A stretch of DNA of 47,190 bases from Verrucomicrobiaceae bacterium (GTDB taxonomy: Bacteria > Verrucomicrobiota > Verrucomicrobiia > Verrucomicrobiales > Akkermansiaceae). Both the position numbers and the translations under genes were made by a program. The stretch spans positions 1-47,190 of the forward strand of contig JAIXQH010000061.1 of assembly GCA_027484055.1 (NCBI GenBank). Direction: 5' to 3'. This document shows, piece after piece, positions 8,173 to 15,986 of the stretch (within the stretch, counting starts at the first letter, position 1; each line of letters opens with the position of its first letter). The notes beneath the pieces were generated by a model. The model had not been told where the DNA came from. It ran no database searches and saw only the letters and a program-made list of their open reading frames with translations.

Positions 8173-9817
8173 AAAACAAAAACTTGAACTGACTTGGGTC
8201 GGCAAAGAAAATCGGCCACGGCTGGAGCCGCGTATTCTAGTTGAGGATACTGCAACATCGTATCATGCCGCCACGCGCGTGAGTGAAAACGACATTTTCG
8301 ACAATGTGCTAATTCACGGAGACAACCTATTGGCGCTCAAAGCGCTTGAGGCGGATTATGCCGGGAAGGTAAAGTGCGTCTTTATCGATCCGCCATATAA
8401 CACCGGAAGCGCCTTCACGCATTATGATGATGGGCTAGAGCATAGCATTTGGCTAGGGCTAATGCGTGACCGTCTAGAAATTCTTCGCCGTCTACTGTCT
8501 GATGAAGGAACGCTTTGGATTACCATCGACGACAATGAAGCTCACTATTTAAAGGTGATATGTGACGAAATATTTGGACGTCCGAATTTTATAGCCAACG
8601 TGATTTGGGAAAAATCTGATAGCCCAAAAATGGATTCACGTTTCTTCTCGTCTCGTCATGACCACATCCTCACATATGCCAAAGATATAGAGGCTGCGAA
8701 GATTACACGATTGAATACTAACGAAGTGGCATCCCACTTCAATAGAACCGATGAAAAGGGCCGATATTATTACACCAAGCCCCTTAGGGCGATGGGCAGC
8801 GGCGACGATACACGAGAAGCGCGTCCCACGATGTATTTCGCCCTAACCGCACCGGATGGTTCAAACGTCTTCCCAATGCGTCCAGATGGAGTTGAGGGGC
8901 GCTGGCGTTGGTCACCCAAAAAGGTCGAGGCGGAGGCAGAAAAAATCGAATGGGTCAAAGGACGGCAAGGATGGTCCGCCTACTACCGCATTTACGCGGA
9001 CAGTTCGACGGGGCGCCCGCCCGAGACCATTTGGACTCATGCCGACGTGGGAAGCAACCGAACATCGAAAATCGAAATTCAGGCGCTTTTCAGCGATGTC
9101 GAGCAATTCACTACGCCAAAGCCGGAACGCCTGATTCAGCGTATTCTCGAACTGTCAACTAAACCAAATGATTTGGTTCTCGACTCGTTTGCAGGCTCAG
9201 GAACAACTGGAGCCGTTGCGCACAAGATGGGACGGCGCTGGGTAATGATCGAATTGGGCGACCACTGCACAACCCATATTGTGCCGCGCCTACGTCAGGT
9301 GATCGACGGGAATGACCAAGGCGGCATCAGCAAGGCCCTGGATTGGAAGGGAGGTGGCGGGTTCCGCTACTACGAACTCGCGCCATCCTTGCTTGAAAAG
9401 GATAAGTGGGGCCGCGAAGTTATCAGCAAGGACTATGACGCGGCAATGCTGGCGCAGGCACTCTGCAAGCTGGAGGGCTTCACCTATGACCCGAGCGATA
9501 GCGTCTATTGGCAGCAGGGCCATTCATCCGAAGCCGACTTCATCTATGTGACCACCCAAACCCTAGGGCCAGAGGAACTAGCCGCCTTGAGCGAGGACGT
9601 GGGCGAAGGGCGATCGCTGTTAATTCTCTGCGCCGCATTCCGTGGCAAGCCCGAACAATGGCCGAACCTCACGGTGCGCAAAATCCCCAACCACATTCGC
9701 AGCCGCTGCGAATGGGGCCATGACGACTATAGCCTTAATGTCGCCAATCTACCGCAGGCAGAAGCCGCGCCAAAGCCCCGGCAATCAGGCTTGTTCGATG
9801 ATGGAGAGGGCGCATGA
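8165..9817 (+). CDS. mod: Type III-like adenine-specific DNA methyltransferase (Mod)
   Basis: This 550-residue N6-adenine methyltransferase of the beta class has catalytic motif DPPY at 75-78 and the AdoMet-binding motif FAGSG at 342-346. A variable target-recognition stretch lies between them. The opening MTKKQKLELTW and GKENRPRLEPRIL are typical of Mod subunits, and ATG 8165 follows AAGGTG, so I reject the in-frame upstream ATGs at 8126 and 8144. In type III systems Mod defines the recognition site, protects host DNA and is required for cleavage by Res. Here it sits between an AIPR gene and res with overlaps of 8 and 4 bases. The recognition sequence cannot be predicted by eye. Confidence 0.93.
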   Translation: MTKKQKLELTWVGKENRPRLEPRILVEDTATSYHAATRVSENDIFDNVLIHGDNLLALKALEADYAGKVKCVFIDPPYNTGSAFTHYDDGLEHSIWLGLMRDRLEILRRLLSDEGTLWITIDDNEAHYLKVICDEIFGRPNFIANVIWEKSDSPKMDSRFFSSRHDHILTYAKDIEAAKITRLNTNEVASHFNRTDEKGRYYYTKPLRAMGSGDDTREARPTMYFALTAPDGSNVFPMRPDGVEGRWRWSPKKVEAEAEKIEWVKGRQGWSAYYRIYADSSTGRPPETIWTHADVGSNRTSKIEIQALFSDVEQFTTPKPERLIQRILELSTKPNDLVLDSFAGSGTTGAVAHKMGRRWVMIELGDHCTTHIVPRLRQVIDGNDQGGISKALDWKGGGGFRYYELAPSLLEKDKWGREVISKDYDAAMLAQALCKLEGFTYDPSDSVYWQQGHSSEADFIYVTTQTLGPEELAALSEDVGEGRSLLILCAAFRGKPEQWPNLTVRKIPNHIRSRCEWGHDDYSLNVANLPQAEAAPKPRQSGLFDDGEGA

Positions 9818-12492
9818 GCAATCTTCGCCAGGTCAATGCCATTGCGGGCCGCCTGAGCCTTCGTCCACCCCAGCGCCGCAGTCTCGAAATTCTCGATCGC
9901 GTGACCGAGATTGTTACACCCAACAAATCGACCGACCTTGCCGCCGCATTGGCGGTGATTCAAAGCGAGTTCCCCAGTGTCGCCGATTTTGAGCGAGAAT
10001 TTCCGTCACTGTGCTTCGCACTGGCGACGGGTGTCGGCAAAACGCGCCTCATGGGCGCGTTCATTACCTATTTGAAAATCGCGCACGGCATCAACAATTT
10101 CTTCGTACTGGCTCCGAATCTGACGATCTACAACAAGCTGATTGCGGACTTCACCGCCAACACGCCTAAATATGTGTTCAAGGGCATTTCCGAGTTTGCG
10201 ATTTCACCCCCCGTCCTGACGACAGGCGAAACCTACGAACGGCAGATCGCCTCTGGGGGGCAACTATTTCCTACGACCATCAACATCTTCAACATTGCTA
10301 AAATCGCATCTGAGGTTCGCGGCGGGAAGAGCCCTCGCATTCGTTCCTTCCGCGAAGAAATCGGCGAAAGCTATTTCGACTATCTCGCCGGTCTACCTGA
10401 CCTCGTGCTGTTAATGGATGAATCTCACCGCTACCGCGCCACAGCGGGAATGCGCGCAATCAACGAATTGAAGCCCGTGCTTGGCCTTGAACTGACAGCC
10501 ACGCCGTTCGTCGAAAGCCCGCGCGGGCCGGTGGCCTTCCGAAACGTCATCCTCGATTACCCGCTAGCCCGTGCGATGGAGGATGGGTTCGTTAAAGAAC
10601 CCGCCGTCGTCACCCGCAAGGATTTCAACCCAGCAGGCAAATCGCCCGAAGCGATCCAGACCATGAAGCTGGAGGACGGCGTTCGCTTGCACGAAAGCGT
10701 GAAGGTCGATCTGGAAACCTATGCGCGCGAAAATGGCGTGCGCATCGTCAAGCCGTTCGTGCTGGTCATCGCCCGAGACACGACGCACGCTGCCGAGTTG
10801 ATGAGCCTCATTCAGTCTGAGGCGTTTTTTGAAGCTCGCTACGCCGACAAAGTCATTCAGGTCGATTCCAGCGTGAAGGAAGAGGAGACGGTCGAGAAAC
10901 TGCTGACCGTTGAGCAAAACGACAACCCGGTTGAGATCGTCATTCACGTCAACATGCTGAAAGAAGGTTGGGATGTGACCAACCTCTACACCATCATCCC
11001 ATTGCGTGCCGCCAATGCGCGGACGTTGATCGAGCAAAGCATTGGGCGCGGTCTGCGCTTGCCGTATGGCAAACGCACGGGCGTGACGGCGGTAGATCGC
11101 CTCAATATCGTTGCCCACGACAGGTTCCAGGAAATCGTGGACGAGGCGAACAATCCCAATTCGCCCATTCGCCTCAAACAGCTCGTGCTCGACGCCGCCG
11201 ATTTTGAACGCAAAACCGTCACGGTTGTATCGTCGCCGACGATCCTTGGCAGCCTGGGGCTGCAATCGCCGCAGGCCACCGATGGCGCGACCGCCGCTGG
11301 ACCAGCGCCCAAGGCCGCGTTCACCGACCCGGACGATATGCGTGTGGCCCAACTAGCCTATGACGCCTTCCGTAAGCTGGCCCGTGAGCCAGACAAGGTG
11401 CCGAGCGTTTCCTACCTGGCCCGCCCCGAGGTGCAGGCCCAGATCGTCGGCGAAGTGCAAAGTCGATTCCAGCCCGCCCAAATGGAGTTGGGCGGCATCG
11501 CGAAGCCTGCGCCCGATATGGTGGCGGTCATTGCTGCTACCGCGAAGCTCATGGCCGAGGGAACCATCGACATTCCCCGCATCACCGTCATGCCCAAGGG
11601 CGAGGTGAAGGCGGGCTTCAAGCCGTTCACCCTCGACCTGTCCGGTATGCGCTACCCCGCACCGAGCGAGGAGTTATGGGCGAAGCATCTTCGTACCGAC
11701 CAGGTCGATATCATCGGCTTGGCGCAGGGCAATTTGCTGGAGAAGCGGCTCGAAGATTATGTCGTGAGCGGCCTGATCGACTTTCCCGATATCGCCTACG
11801 ATGAACATGCCGACATGCTTTACGAGCTTGGAGGGCAAGTCGTTCGCCATTTGCTCACCTACCTTTCCGAGAAGGATGCAGGGCAAGTGCTTTCGCTGCA
11901 TCAGCGCGAGATCGCGCGCGCCGTTCACGCGCAGATGCAAGATCATTTCTGGAAAGATGAGGCCGTCGAATACCATCACGAGATTAGACAGGGCTTCACT
12001 GAGTTGAAGGAGAGCGCCTATACCGCGCTTCGCGAAGCCCCACTCGATTATCGAGTGCCGCCGGCCGACAAAAGCAACATGGCCCGCTACCTATTCGGCG
12101 GGTTTGCCAAATGCCTGTCCACTGTGACCAAGTTTCAATCGGACCCCGAGCGCAAGCTCGCGGTCATCCTAGAGCGCGAGTCCCAAAAGTGGTTGCGCCC
12201 TGCCAAAGGCCAGTTTCAGATGTTTTACCGCAGCGGGAGCGACCATCTCGAATATCAGCCCGACTTCGTTGCCGAGACGGCGGATCGCATCTTGATGCTT
12301 GAGCCAAAGAGGGCTTCCGAGATGAAGGACCCGGTTGTGCTCGCGAAACGCGAAGTTGCCGTTCAATGGTGTGGCTGGGCAACTGACCATGCCAAGACCT
12401 ACGGCGGCAAGCCTTGGCAATATGTGCTCATCCCGCATGATGCCATTGCCGAGAACATGACGCTTGAGTTCCTGCTGAAGCAGTATTCATAA
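9814..12492 (+). CDS. res: Type III-like restriction subunit (Res), helicase-nuclease
   Basis: The 892-residue product is an SF2 helicase with a C-terminal nuclease. Walker A is ATGVGKT (K76), motif II is DESH (202-205), motif III is LTATPF, and motif VI is IGRGLRLP. The nuclease motif near the end is P-D817 with E830-P-K832, a PD-(D/E)xK site, so all catalytic residues look intact. In type III enzymes Res translocates or switches along DNA after Mod recognition and cleaves beside the site. The ATG overlaps the mod stop as ATGA. The length is within the family range. It is the last gene of the four-gene operon; a GC hairpin follows at 12559. Confidence 0.92.
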   Translation: MSNLRQVNAIAGRLSLRPPQRRSLEILDRVTEIVTPNKSTDLAAALAVIQSEFPSVADFEREFPSLCFALATGVGKTRLMGAFITYLKIAHGINNFFVLAPNLTIYNKLIADFTANTPKYVFKGISEFAISPPVLTTGETYERQIASGGQLFPTTINIFNIAKIASEVRGGKSPRIRSFREEIGESYFDYLAGLPDLVLLMDESHRYRATAGMRAINELKPVLGLELTATPFVESPRGPVAFRNVILDYPLARAMEDGFVKEPAVVTRKDFNPAGKSPEAIQTMKLEDGVRLHESVKVDLETYARENGVRIVKPFVLVIARDTTHAAELMSLIQSEAFFEARYADKVIQVDSSVKEEETVEKLLTVEQNDNPVEIVIHVNMLKEGWDVTNLYTIIPLRAANARTLIEQSIGRGLRLPYGKRTGVTAVDRLNIVAHDRFQEIVDEANNPNSPIRLKQLVLDAADFERKTVTVVSSPTILGSLGLQSPQATDGATAAGPAPKAAFTDPDDMRVAQLAYDAFRKLAREPDKVPSVSYLARPEVQAQIVGEVQSRFQPAQMELGGIAKPAPDMVAVIAATAKLMAEGTIDIPRITVMPKGEVKAGFKPFTLDLSGMRYPAPSEELWAKHLRTDQVDIIGLAQGNLLEKRLEDYVVSGLIDFPDIAYDEHADMLYELGGQVVRHLLTYLSEKDAGQVLSLHQREIARAVHAQMQDHFWKDEAVEYHHEIRQGFTELKESAYTALREAPLDYRVPPADKSNMARYLFGGFAKCLSTVTKFQSDPERKLAVILERESQKWLRPAKGQFQMFYRSGSDHLEYQPDFVAETADRILMLEPKRASEMKDPVVLAKREVAVQWCGWATDHAKTYGGKPWQYVLIPHDAIAENMTLEFLLKQYS

Positions 12493-12558
12493 GTTGATCC
12501 AGCAGCCCTGAAGCCGACACCTTCAAAATCATCGGTAATACGGTTGGGAGTGGATTTT

Positions 12559-12572
12559 CCCGCTTCGGCGGG
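12559..12572. terminator. GC hairpin after res
   Basis: CCCGC-TTCG-GCGGG is a compact UUCG-type hairpin 66 bases after the res stop. The T-tract after it is weak (TCTAAT), while the preceding ATTTT would serve a minus-strand transcript. It is a possible weak or bidirectional terminator. Confidence 0.35.
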
Positions 12573-12632
12573 TCTAATCGTTGCCGCTATCCAACTCCAG
12601 TTCGCTAGACCCTGAGATTGAGCCGCGAATTT

Positions 12633-12743
12633 GGCTGGGCGTGCCGCCCGGTCAACCCGCTGCCCGCTCCATTCGCTTCGCTCCCGTGTTGCAGGTACGA
12701 CGACGGCGGTACCGTCGCTGACCGGGCGTCATCCCGCCCAGCC
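12633..12743 (+). promoter_or_regulatory. Long foldable leader upstream of ardC
   Basis: Nested complementary segments span this region. GGCTGGGCG (12633-12641) pairs with CGCCCAGCC (12735-12743). Inside it CGCCCGGTCA (12645-12654) pairs with TGACCGGGCG (12719-12728). Inside that lies a perfect hairpin, CGACGG (12701-12706) with CCGTCG (12712-12717). The outer stem is followed directly by TTTTT. This could be an attenuator in the ardC mRNA. It could also be a single-strand promoter like Frpo of plasmid F, which drives early leading-region genes from incoming ssDNA. Confidence 0.5.
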
Positions 12744-12786
12744 TTTTTCCTTCGCGTCCTCAGGGACCAGCGAAAGGAGATCGGAC

Positions 12787-13689
12787 ATGAAGACCACATC
12801 GACATCACGCTTCGACGTTTACGAGGCCATCACCAACCAGATCACCACCGCCATCGAAGCTGGCGCAGGCAAGGTTCAGCTTCCCTGGCACCGTAACGGA
12901 TCATCCATCACCCGCCCCGTCAACATCGCCAGCGGCAACGGTTATCGGGGTATCAACACCATCGCACTCTGGGCAGCCGCCGATGCTTGCGGCTTTGCGC
13001 AGGGTGTCTGGGGCACCTACCGCCAATGGCAAGAGCGTGGCGCCCAAGTCCGCAAGGGCGAGAAATCCTCGCTCATCATCTTTTACAAGCAGTTCGAACC
13101 GGGCGAAGCCAGCGACGGTGACGATGCCTCTGACTCTGCGCAACGGCGCTTCATGGCCAAGGCATCCCATGTCTTCAATCTAGCCCAGGTCGATGGCTAC
13201 ATCCCCAAATCACCTGTGCCCGAAATCGATCAGGTTGCCCGCGACGCTCGGACTGAGCAATTCATCGCGGCAACGGGTGCCACGGTGCAGATCGGAGGCG
13301 AAAGTGCCTACTACCGCCCGTCAACCGACGAGGTGCGGATGCCCGACCGCATCCGTTTCACTGGCACCGCGACGAGCACCCCAACCGAGGGCTGGTATTC
13401 AACGTTGCTGCATGAATTGACTCATTGGTCCGGTGCGAAGCACCGGCTGAATCGCCAGTTTGGCGAACGCTTCGGCGACGATGCCTACGCGATGGAGGAA
13501 CTTGTGGCCGAGCTTGGCGCGGCGTTCCTGTGCGGCGATCTTGGCATCACCGCCGAACCGCGCCCCGACCATGCAGCCTATATCAACAACTGGCTGCGTA
13601 TCCTCAAGGGCGACCGCAAGGCGATCTTCACTGCCGCCAGCGCCGCCAACAAGGCCGCCGAATTTCTCAACGCCTTCAGCGAAAGCTGA
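12787..13689 (+). CDS. ardC: ArdC-like antirestriction protein
   Basis: The 300-residue protein has an N-terminal ArdC ssDNA-binding domain (about 5-130, with LPWHRNG, RGINT and VRKGEKS) and a C-terminal zincin-like metallopeptidase domain with HELTH at 209-213 and EELVAELGAAF from E237. ArdC proteins are carried by conjugative elements and protect incoming DNA from restriction. ATG 12787 follows AAAGGAG, so I discard the 52 extra codons from 12631, which overlap the structured leader. The gene converges with the mobilization operon, and only 18 bases separate it from the next stop codon. Confidence 0.9.
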   Translation: MKTTSTSRFDVYEAITNQITTAIEAGAGKVQLPWHRNGSSITRPVNIASGNGYRGINTIALWAAADACGFAQGVWGTYRQWQERGAQVRKGEKSSLIIFYKQFEPGEASDGDDASDSAQRRFMAKASHVFNLAQVDGYIPKSPVPEIDQVARDARTEQFIAATGATVQIGGESAYYRPSTDEVRMPDRIRFTGTATSTPTEGWYSTLLHELTHWSGAKHRLNRQFGERFGDDAYAMEELVAELGAAFLCGDLGITAEPRPDHAAYINNWLRILKGDRKAIFTAASAANKAAEFLNAFSES

Positions 13690-13707
13690 AGGCTACTTTT
13701 TTGCGGG

Positions 13708-14160
13708 TCACTTCCCGGTCACGCGCGTGATGGTAGTGATGACCGGACCCGCAGGACGTTGCGGCCATACTTGGCCGCAATACTCCAAGATGGTCAGCAC
13801 GCTGCCCTGTTGGAGGTGGCGAACAAGTTCGCCCAGGCCGCTGCCTTCGATTACGAATTGCCGCGTCCCGAAATCCATCGAGAGCATCCGCTCACCGATG
13901 TATTCGACCGCGTGCAAATGTGGGTAGCTGAGTTGCCAGCCCATCCACATGCCCGACTTCGGCTCGAACCGCCGCAAGTCGAGCAGCATCGTCGGCCGCG
14001 AGCGGCCACGTTGCAGCACCCACGGCTTGTATTCCGTGAGATCGAGCTTCAGCCCATCGTCATCGGGGGGCTCTTCGCGCGTCGCCGACGGCGGAGGCAT
14101 CCCGCTCGCGCGGTCCCCCGGTCGGTTGGAATCAAACATATCCTGCCATCGTGTTGTCAT
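13708..14160 (-). CDS. Hypothetical protein, last gene of mobilization operon
   Basis: The 150-residue acidic to neutral protein starts two bases after the relaxase stop, with GGAG eight bases before ATG 14160. It has no signal peptide or membrane segment. A proline-rich N-terminus (about 15-35) precedes a compact region with aromatic patches such as GMWMGWQLSY and VWPQRPAGP. I do not recognise a domain. Its tight coupling to the relaxase suggests a role in mobilization or a co-regulated accessory. Confidence 0.75.
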   Translation of the reverse strand: MTTRWQDMFDSNRPGDRASGMPPPSATREEPPDDDGLKLDLTEYKPWVLQRGRSRPTMLLDLRRFEPKSGMWMGWQLSYPHLHAVEYIGERMLSMDFGTRQFVIEGSGLGELVRHLQQGSVLTILEYCGQVWPQRPAGPVITTITRVTGK

Positions 14161-14162
14161 AC

Positions 14163-15122
14163 TCAGCGCTCCAGTTCGTGTGAAATAGTGGGGGGTGTCT
14201 CTCGTGGTGCCGGTTCCAGGCGAGCGATTTGCCGCTCGAACCAGCCAAAAAACCGTTCACTCGTTTCCGCAGCAGTGTCGGCACCGGCGGGAGACTGATC
14301 CATTTTGTTGAAGGCGGACTTGGCGGATTGCTCCACCGACCGAAAATGCCGGGCGACCTGAAACTGACCGAACCGTTCTTTCATGACGCCGTAGAGGTCA
14401 TTCAGATACCAGGCGAGGCGCAGCGCCGGTTCCGGCAAGCGGGCCAACCCGCGCGCCAGCAGACTGCGCCGGTCGATGCGATCCTCAACCCCGGCGCGCT
14501 CCAGCGCCGTATTGGCAAGGTTCTCCCAATCCTCCCGGCATTGCTCGAAATAGTCCGGGCTGTTCCAGCTCCGGTTATTGCTGACCACCATCACCGGCCT
14601 ACCGTCCGGGTGCGTCCGGCCTTCCGGGTCCGGCACCCAATCGTGCCGGGACTTCAGGCCGAACCCTTCCGCCGCGAGCGGACGCATGGTCAGCAAGACA
14701 TGGGCATGGGGCTGTTCCTGCCCATCAGAGGCGACCTTATTGTGCCAGCACACATCCGCCACCATGCCCTTCGAAACGAAGCTTCGATTGAGGTAATCCC
14801 GCACCAGCGAGATGCGCGTCGCGGGATCAAGTTCCCGCGGAATCATGATCCTGAGTTCGCGCGCCGTCTGAGCGTCGCGGCGCTTTTCGCCGGCCTCGAC
14901 CTCATTCCACAGGCGCTGCCGATCGATGCCACGACACCATTCCGGCGCATTGTCCGGCAGCAGAATTTCCTTGTGCTCGACGCCCGTGCGGTTGCGGTAA
15001 TCGTGCGTAATGTCCTGGCGATCATCATGCAGCTTCTCGCCCGCGCGATAGGCAGACGCGGCCACGACCGAGCGACCGGCACTTCGCTTGATGATTTGCA
15101 TAGACCAACTGAACAGCGCCAT
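14163..15122 (-). CDS. mobA: MobA/MobL-type relaxase (MOBQ)
   Basis: This 319-residue relaxase should nick oriT and stay bound to the 5' end of the transferred strand. The N-terminal motif SAYRAGEKL contains the likely nucleophile Y25. The metal-binding histidines are H127, H139 and H141 (in QPHAHVLL), and a glutamate lies in ARELRIMIP (E89). This is the pattern of MobA/MobL (PF03389), as in Ti-plasmid TraA and RSF1010 MobA. Unlike TraA it has no helicase domain. An oriT-like sequence lies about 80 bases upstream of its start codon. The C-terminal third is variable. Confidence 0.92.
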   Translation of the reverse strand: MALFSWSMQIIKRSAGRSVVAASAYRAGEKLHDDRQDITHDYRNRTGVEHKEILLPDNAPEWCRGIDRQRLWNEVEAGEKRRDAQTARELRIMIPRELDPATRISLVRDYLNRSFVSKGMVADVCWHNKVASDGQEQPHAHVLLTMRPLAAEGFGLKSRHDWVPDPEGRTHPDGRPVMVVSNNRSWNSPDYFEQCREDWENLANTALERAGVEDRIDRRSLLARGLARLPEPALRLAWYLNDLYGVMKERFGQFQVARHFRSVEQSAKSAFNKMDQSPAGADTAAETSERFFGWFERQIARLEPAPRETPPTISHELER

Positions 15123-15183
15123 TCAGCACCTCACAGGTTGCCCCGTGTCTCTCCGCTTGGTTTTCGTGAGGAAGCCTTGGCAG

Positions 15184-15235
15184 CGCCCAAGGGGGCTAAG
15201 TGTGCACTTATACGTTGCAAGCAACGTGCACCCTG
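15184..15235. other. oriT candidate
   Basis: The region holds CGCCCAAGGGGGC, then CACTTATACGTTGC, and an inverted repeat ACGTTGC (15212-15218) AA GCAACGT (15221-15227). From memory this resembles the Ti-plasmid oriT (CCAAGGGCGC and ATTATACGTCGC with an inverted repeat), the substrate of MOBQ TraA relaxases. It lies immediately upstream of the relaxase gene in a 336-base gene-free stretch. The nic site is expected next to GTGCACTTATAC but cannot be fixed by eye. Confidence 0.65.
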
Positions 15236-15242
15236 CCGGAGG

Positions 15243-15309
15243 CTTTCCGTCACGGAAAGTATAGCGGAATTCGACCAAAAAATCCACGTGAGTGCACTGC
15301 AAAACGTGG
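15243..15309. promoter_or_regulatory. Inverted-repeat cluster beside oriT
   Basis: Three palindromic units follow oriT: CTTTCCG (15243-15249) with CGGAAAG (15253-15259); AGTGCACT (15291-15298), a perfect 8-base palindrome; and CCACGT (15284-15289) with ACGTGG (15304-15309) around it. They probably bind relaxosome accessory proteins or a regulator of the relaxase operon. Confidence 0.45.
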
Positions 15310-15458
15310 CTTTTCTGCGGGTCGGCGCCCATGTTTGGCGCACTGCATCCAGAGCTGTGGCGGTGGCGGGCGACGCTACCATGCGCCGCCCGCCATTCGC
15401 CATTTCGCCGATGCGAGAGCCAACCAGTGACCGCCGAGAGCCCGCCATCGGCATGGGA

Positions 15459-15986
15459 TCAGCCATGCCTCAGGCAATGATCGGGCAGCGCAGCAAAGGC
15501 CTGCGCAAGCGACGGCACCGGCATCATCGGCGAATGGATGCAGATGGCCACAGTGTCCGGGACGGCAGATTGCTGCTGGCGTTGCCGCTGGCGAAGAGAC
15601 TTCGTCAGCAGGATAACGCCACCGCCGATGGCAGTTGCAGCCATCAGCGTCAGTCCCGTCCGATAGGCCGCGACCTCGGCATGGCTTGCCATATAGACAA
15701 TCATGGCAACCAGCACCGAGGACGCGAAGAACTTGCCCGCAATGGTGGAGCGGGCAGAATGGGACGCCTCGCCGAGCGCGTCCCAAGCCTGCTTCCAGGA
15801 CAGGTATTTCATGCGTTCGCCACTGGCGTTCACGGAGGAATTCATGGCCACGAGTGCGGCGATTCCGAGCGGCCAGAGGGCGGCATCGAGATACCAGCGG
15901 TAGAGCAGGAGGCAGCCAATGCCGATGATCGGCAGGCAGACAAGGGGATGGCCAAGGAGGGTGGTTTTCAGCGATGGCGGCTTCAT
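15459..15986 (-). CDS. Small membrane protein coupled to the coupling ATPase
   Basis: The 175-residue protein has about four hydrophobic stretches: LVCLPIIGIGCLLLY, LWPLGIAALVAM, FFASSVLVAMIVYM and GLTLMAATAIGGGVILL. A polar Gln/Arg-rich part and a C-terminal tail follow. Its ATG overlaps the stop of the VirD4-like gene as ATGA, so the two are translationally coupled. Because that ATPase has no membrane segment of its own, this protein may anchor it, in the way TraG/VirD4 N-termini do. That is inference. No family is recognised. Confidence 0.75.
   Translation of the reverse strand: MKPPSLKTTLLGHPLVCLPIIGIGCLLLYRWYLDAALWPLGIAALVAMNSSVNASGERMKYLSWKQAWDALGEASHSARSTIAGKFFASSVLVAMIVYMASHAEVAAYRTGLTLMAATAIGGGVILLTKSLRQRQRQQQSAVPDTVAICIHSPMMPVPSLAQAFAALPDHCLRHG

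Noticed and set aside
3470..12492. Reading the operon as DISARM or BREX
   Set aside because: No DrmA/DrmB/DrmC, BrxC/BrxL or PglZ-like genes are present; only the helicase-plus-methyltransferase combination is similar.
15131..15466. Leftward 111-codon frame across oriT
   Set aside because: It covers oriT palindromes, is low in recognisable structure, and fits non-coding oriT DNA better.
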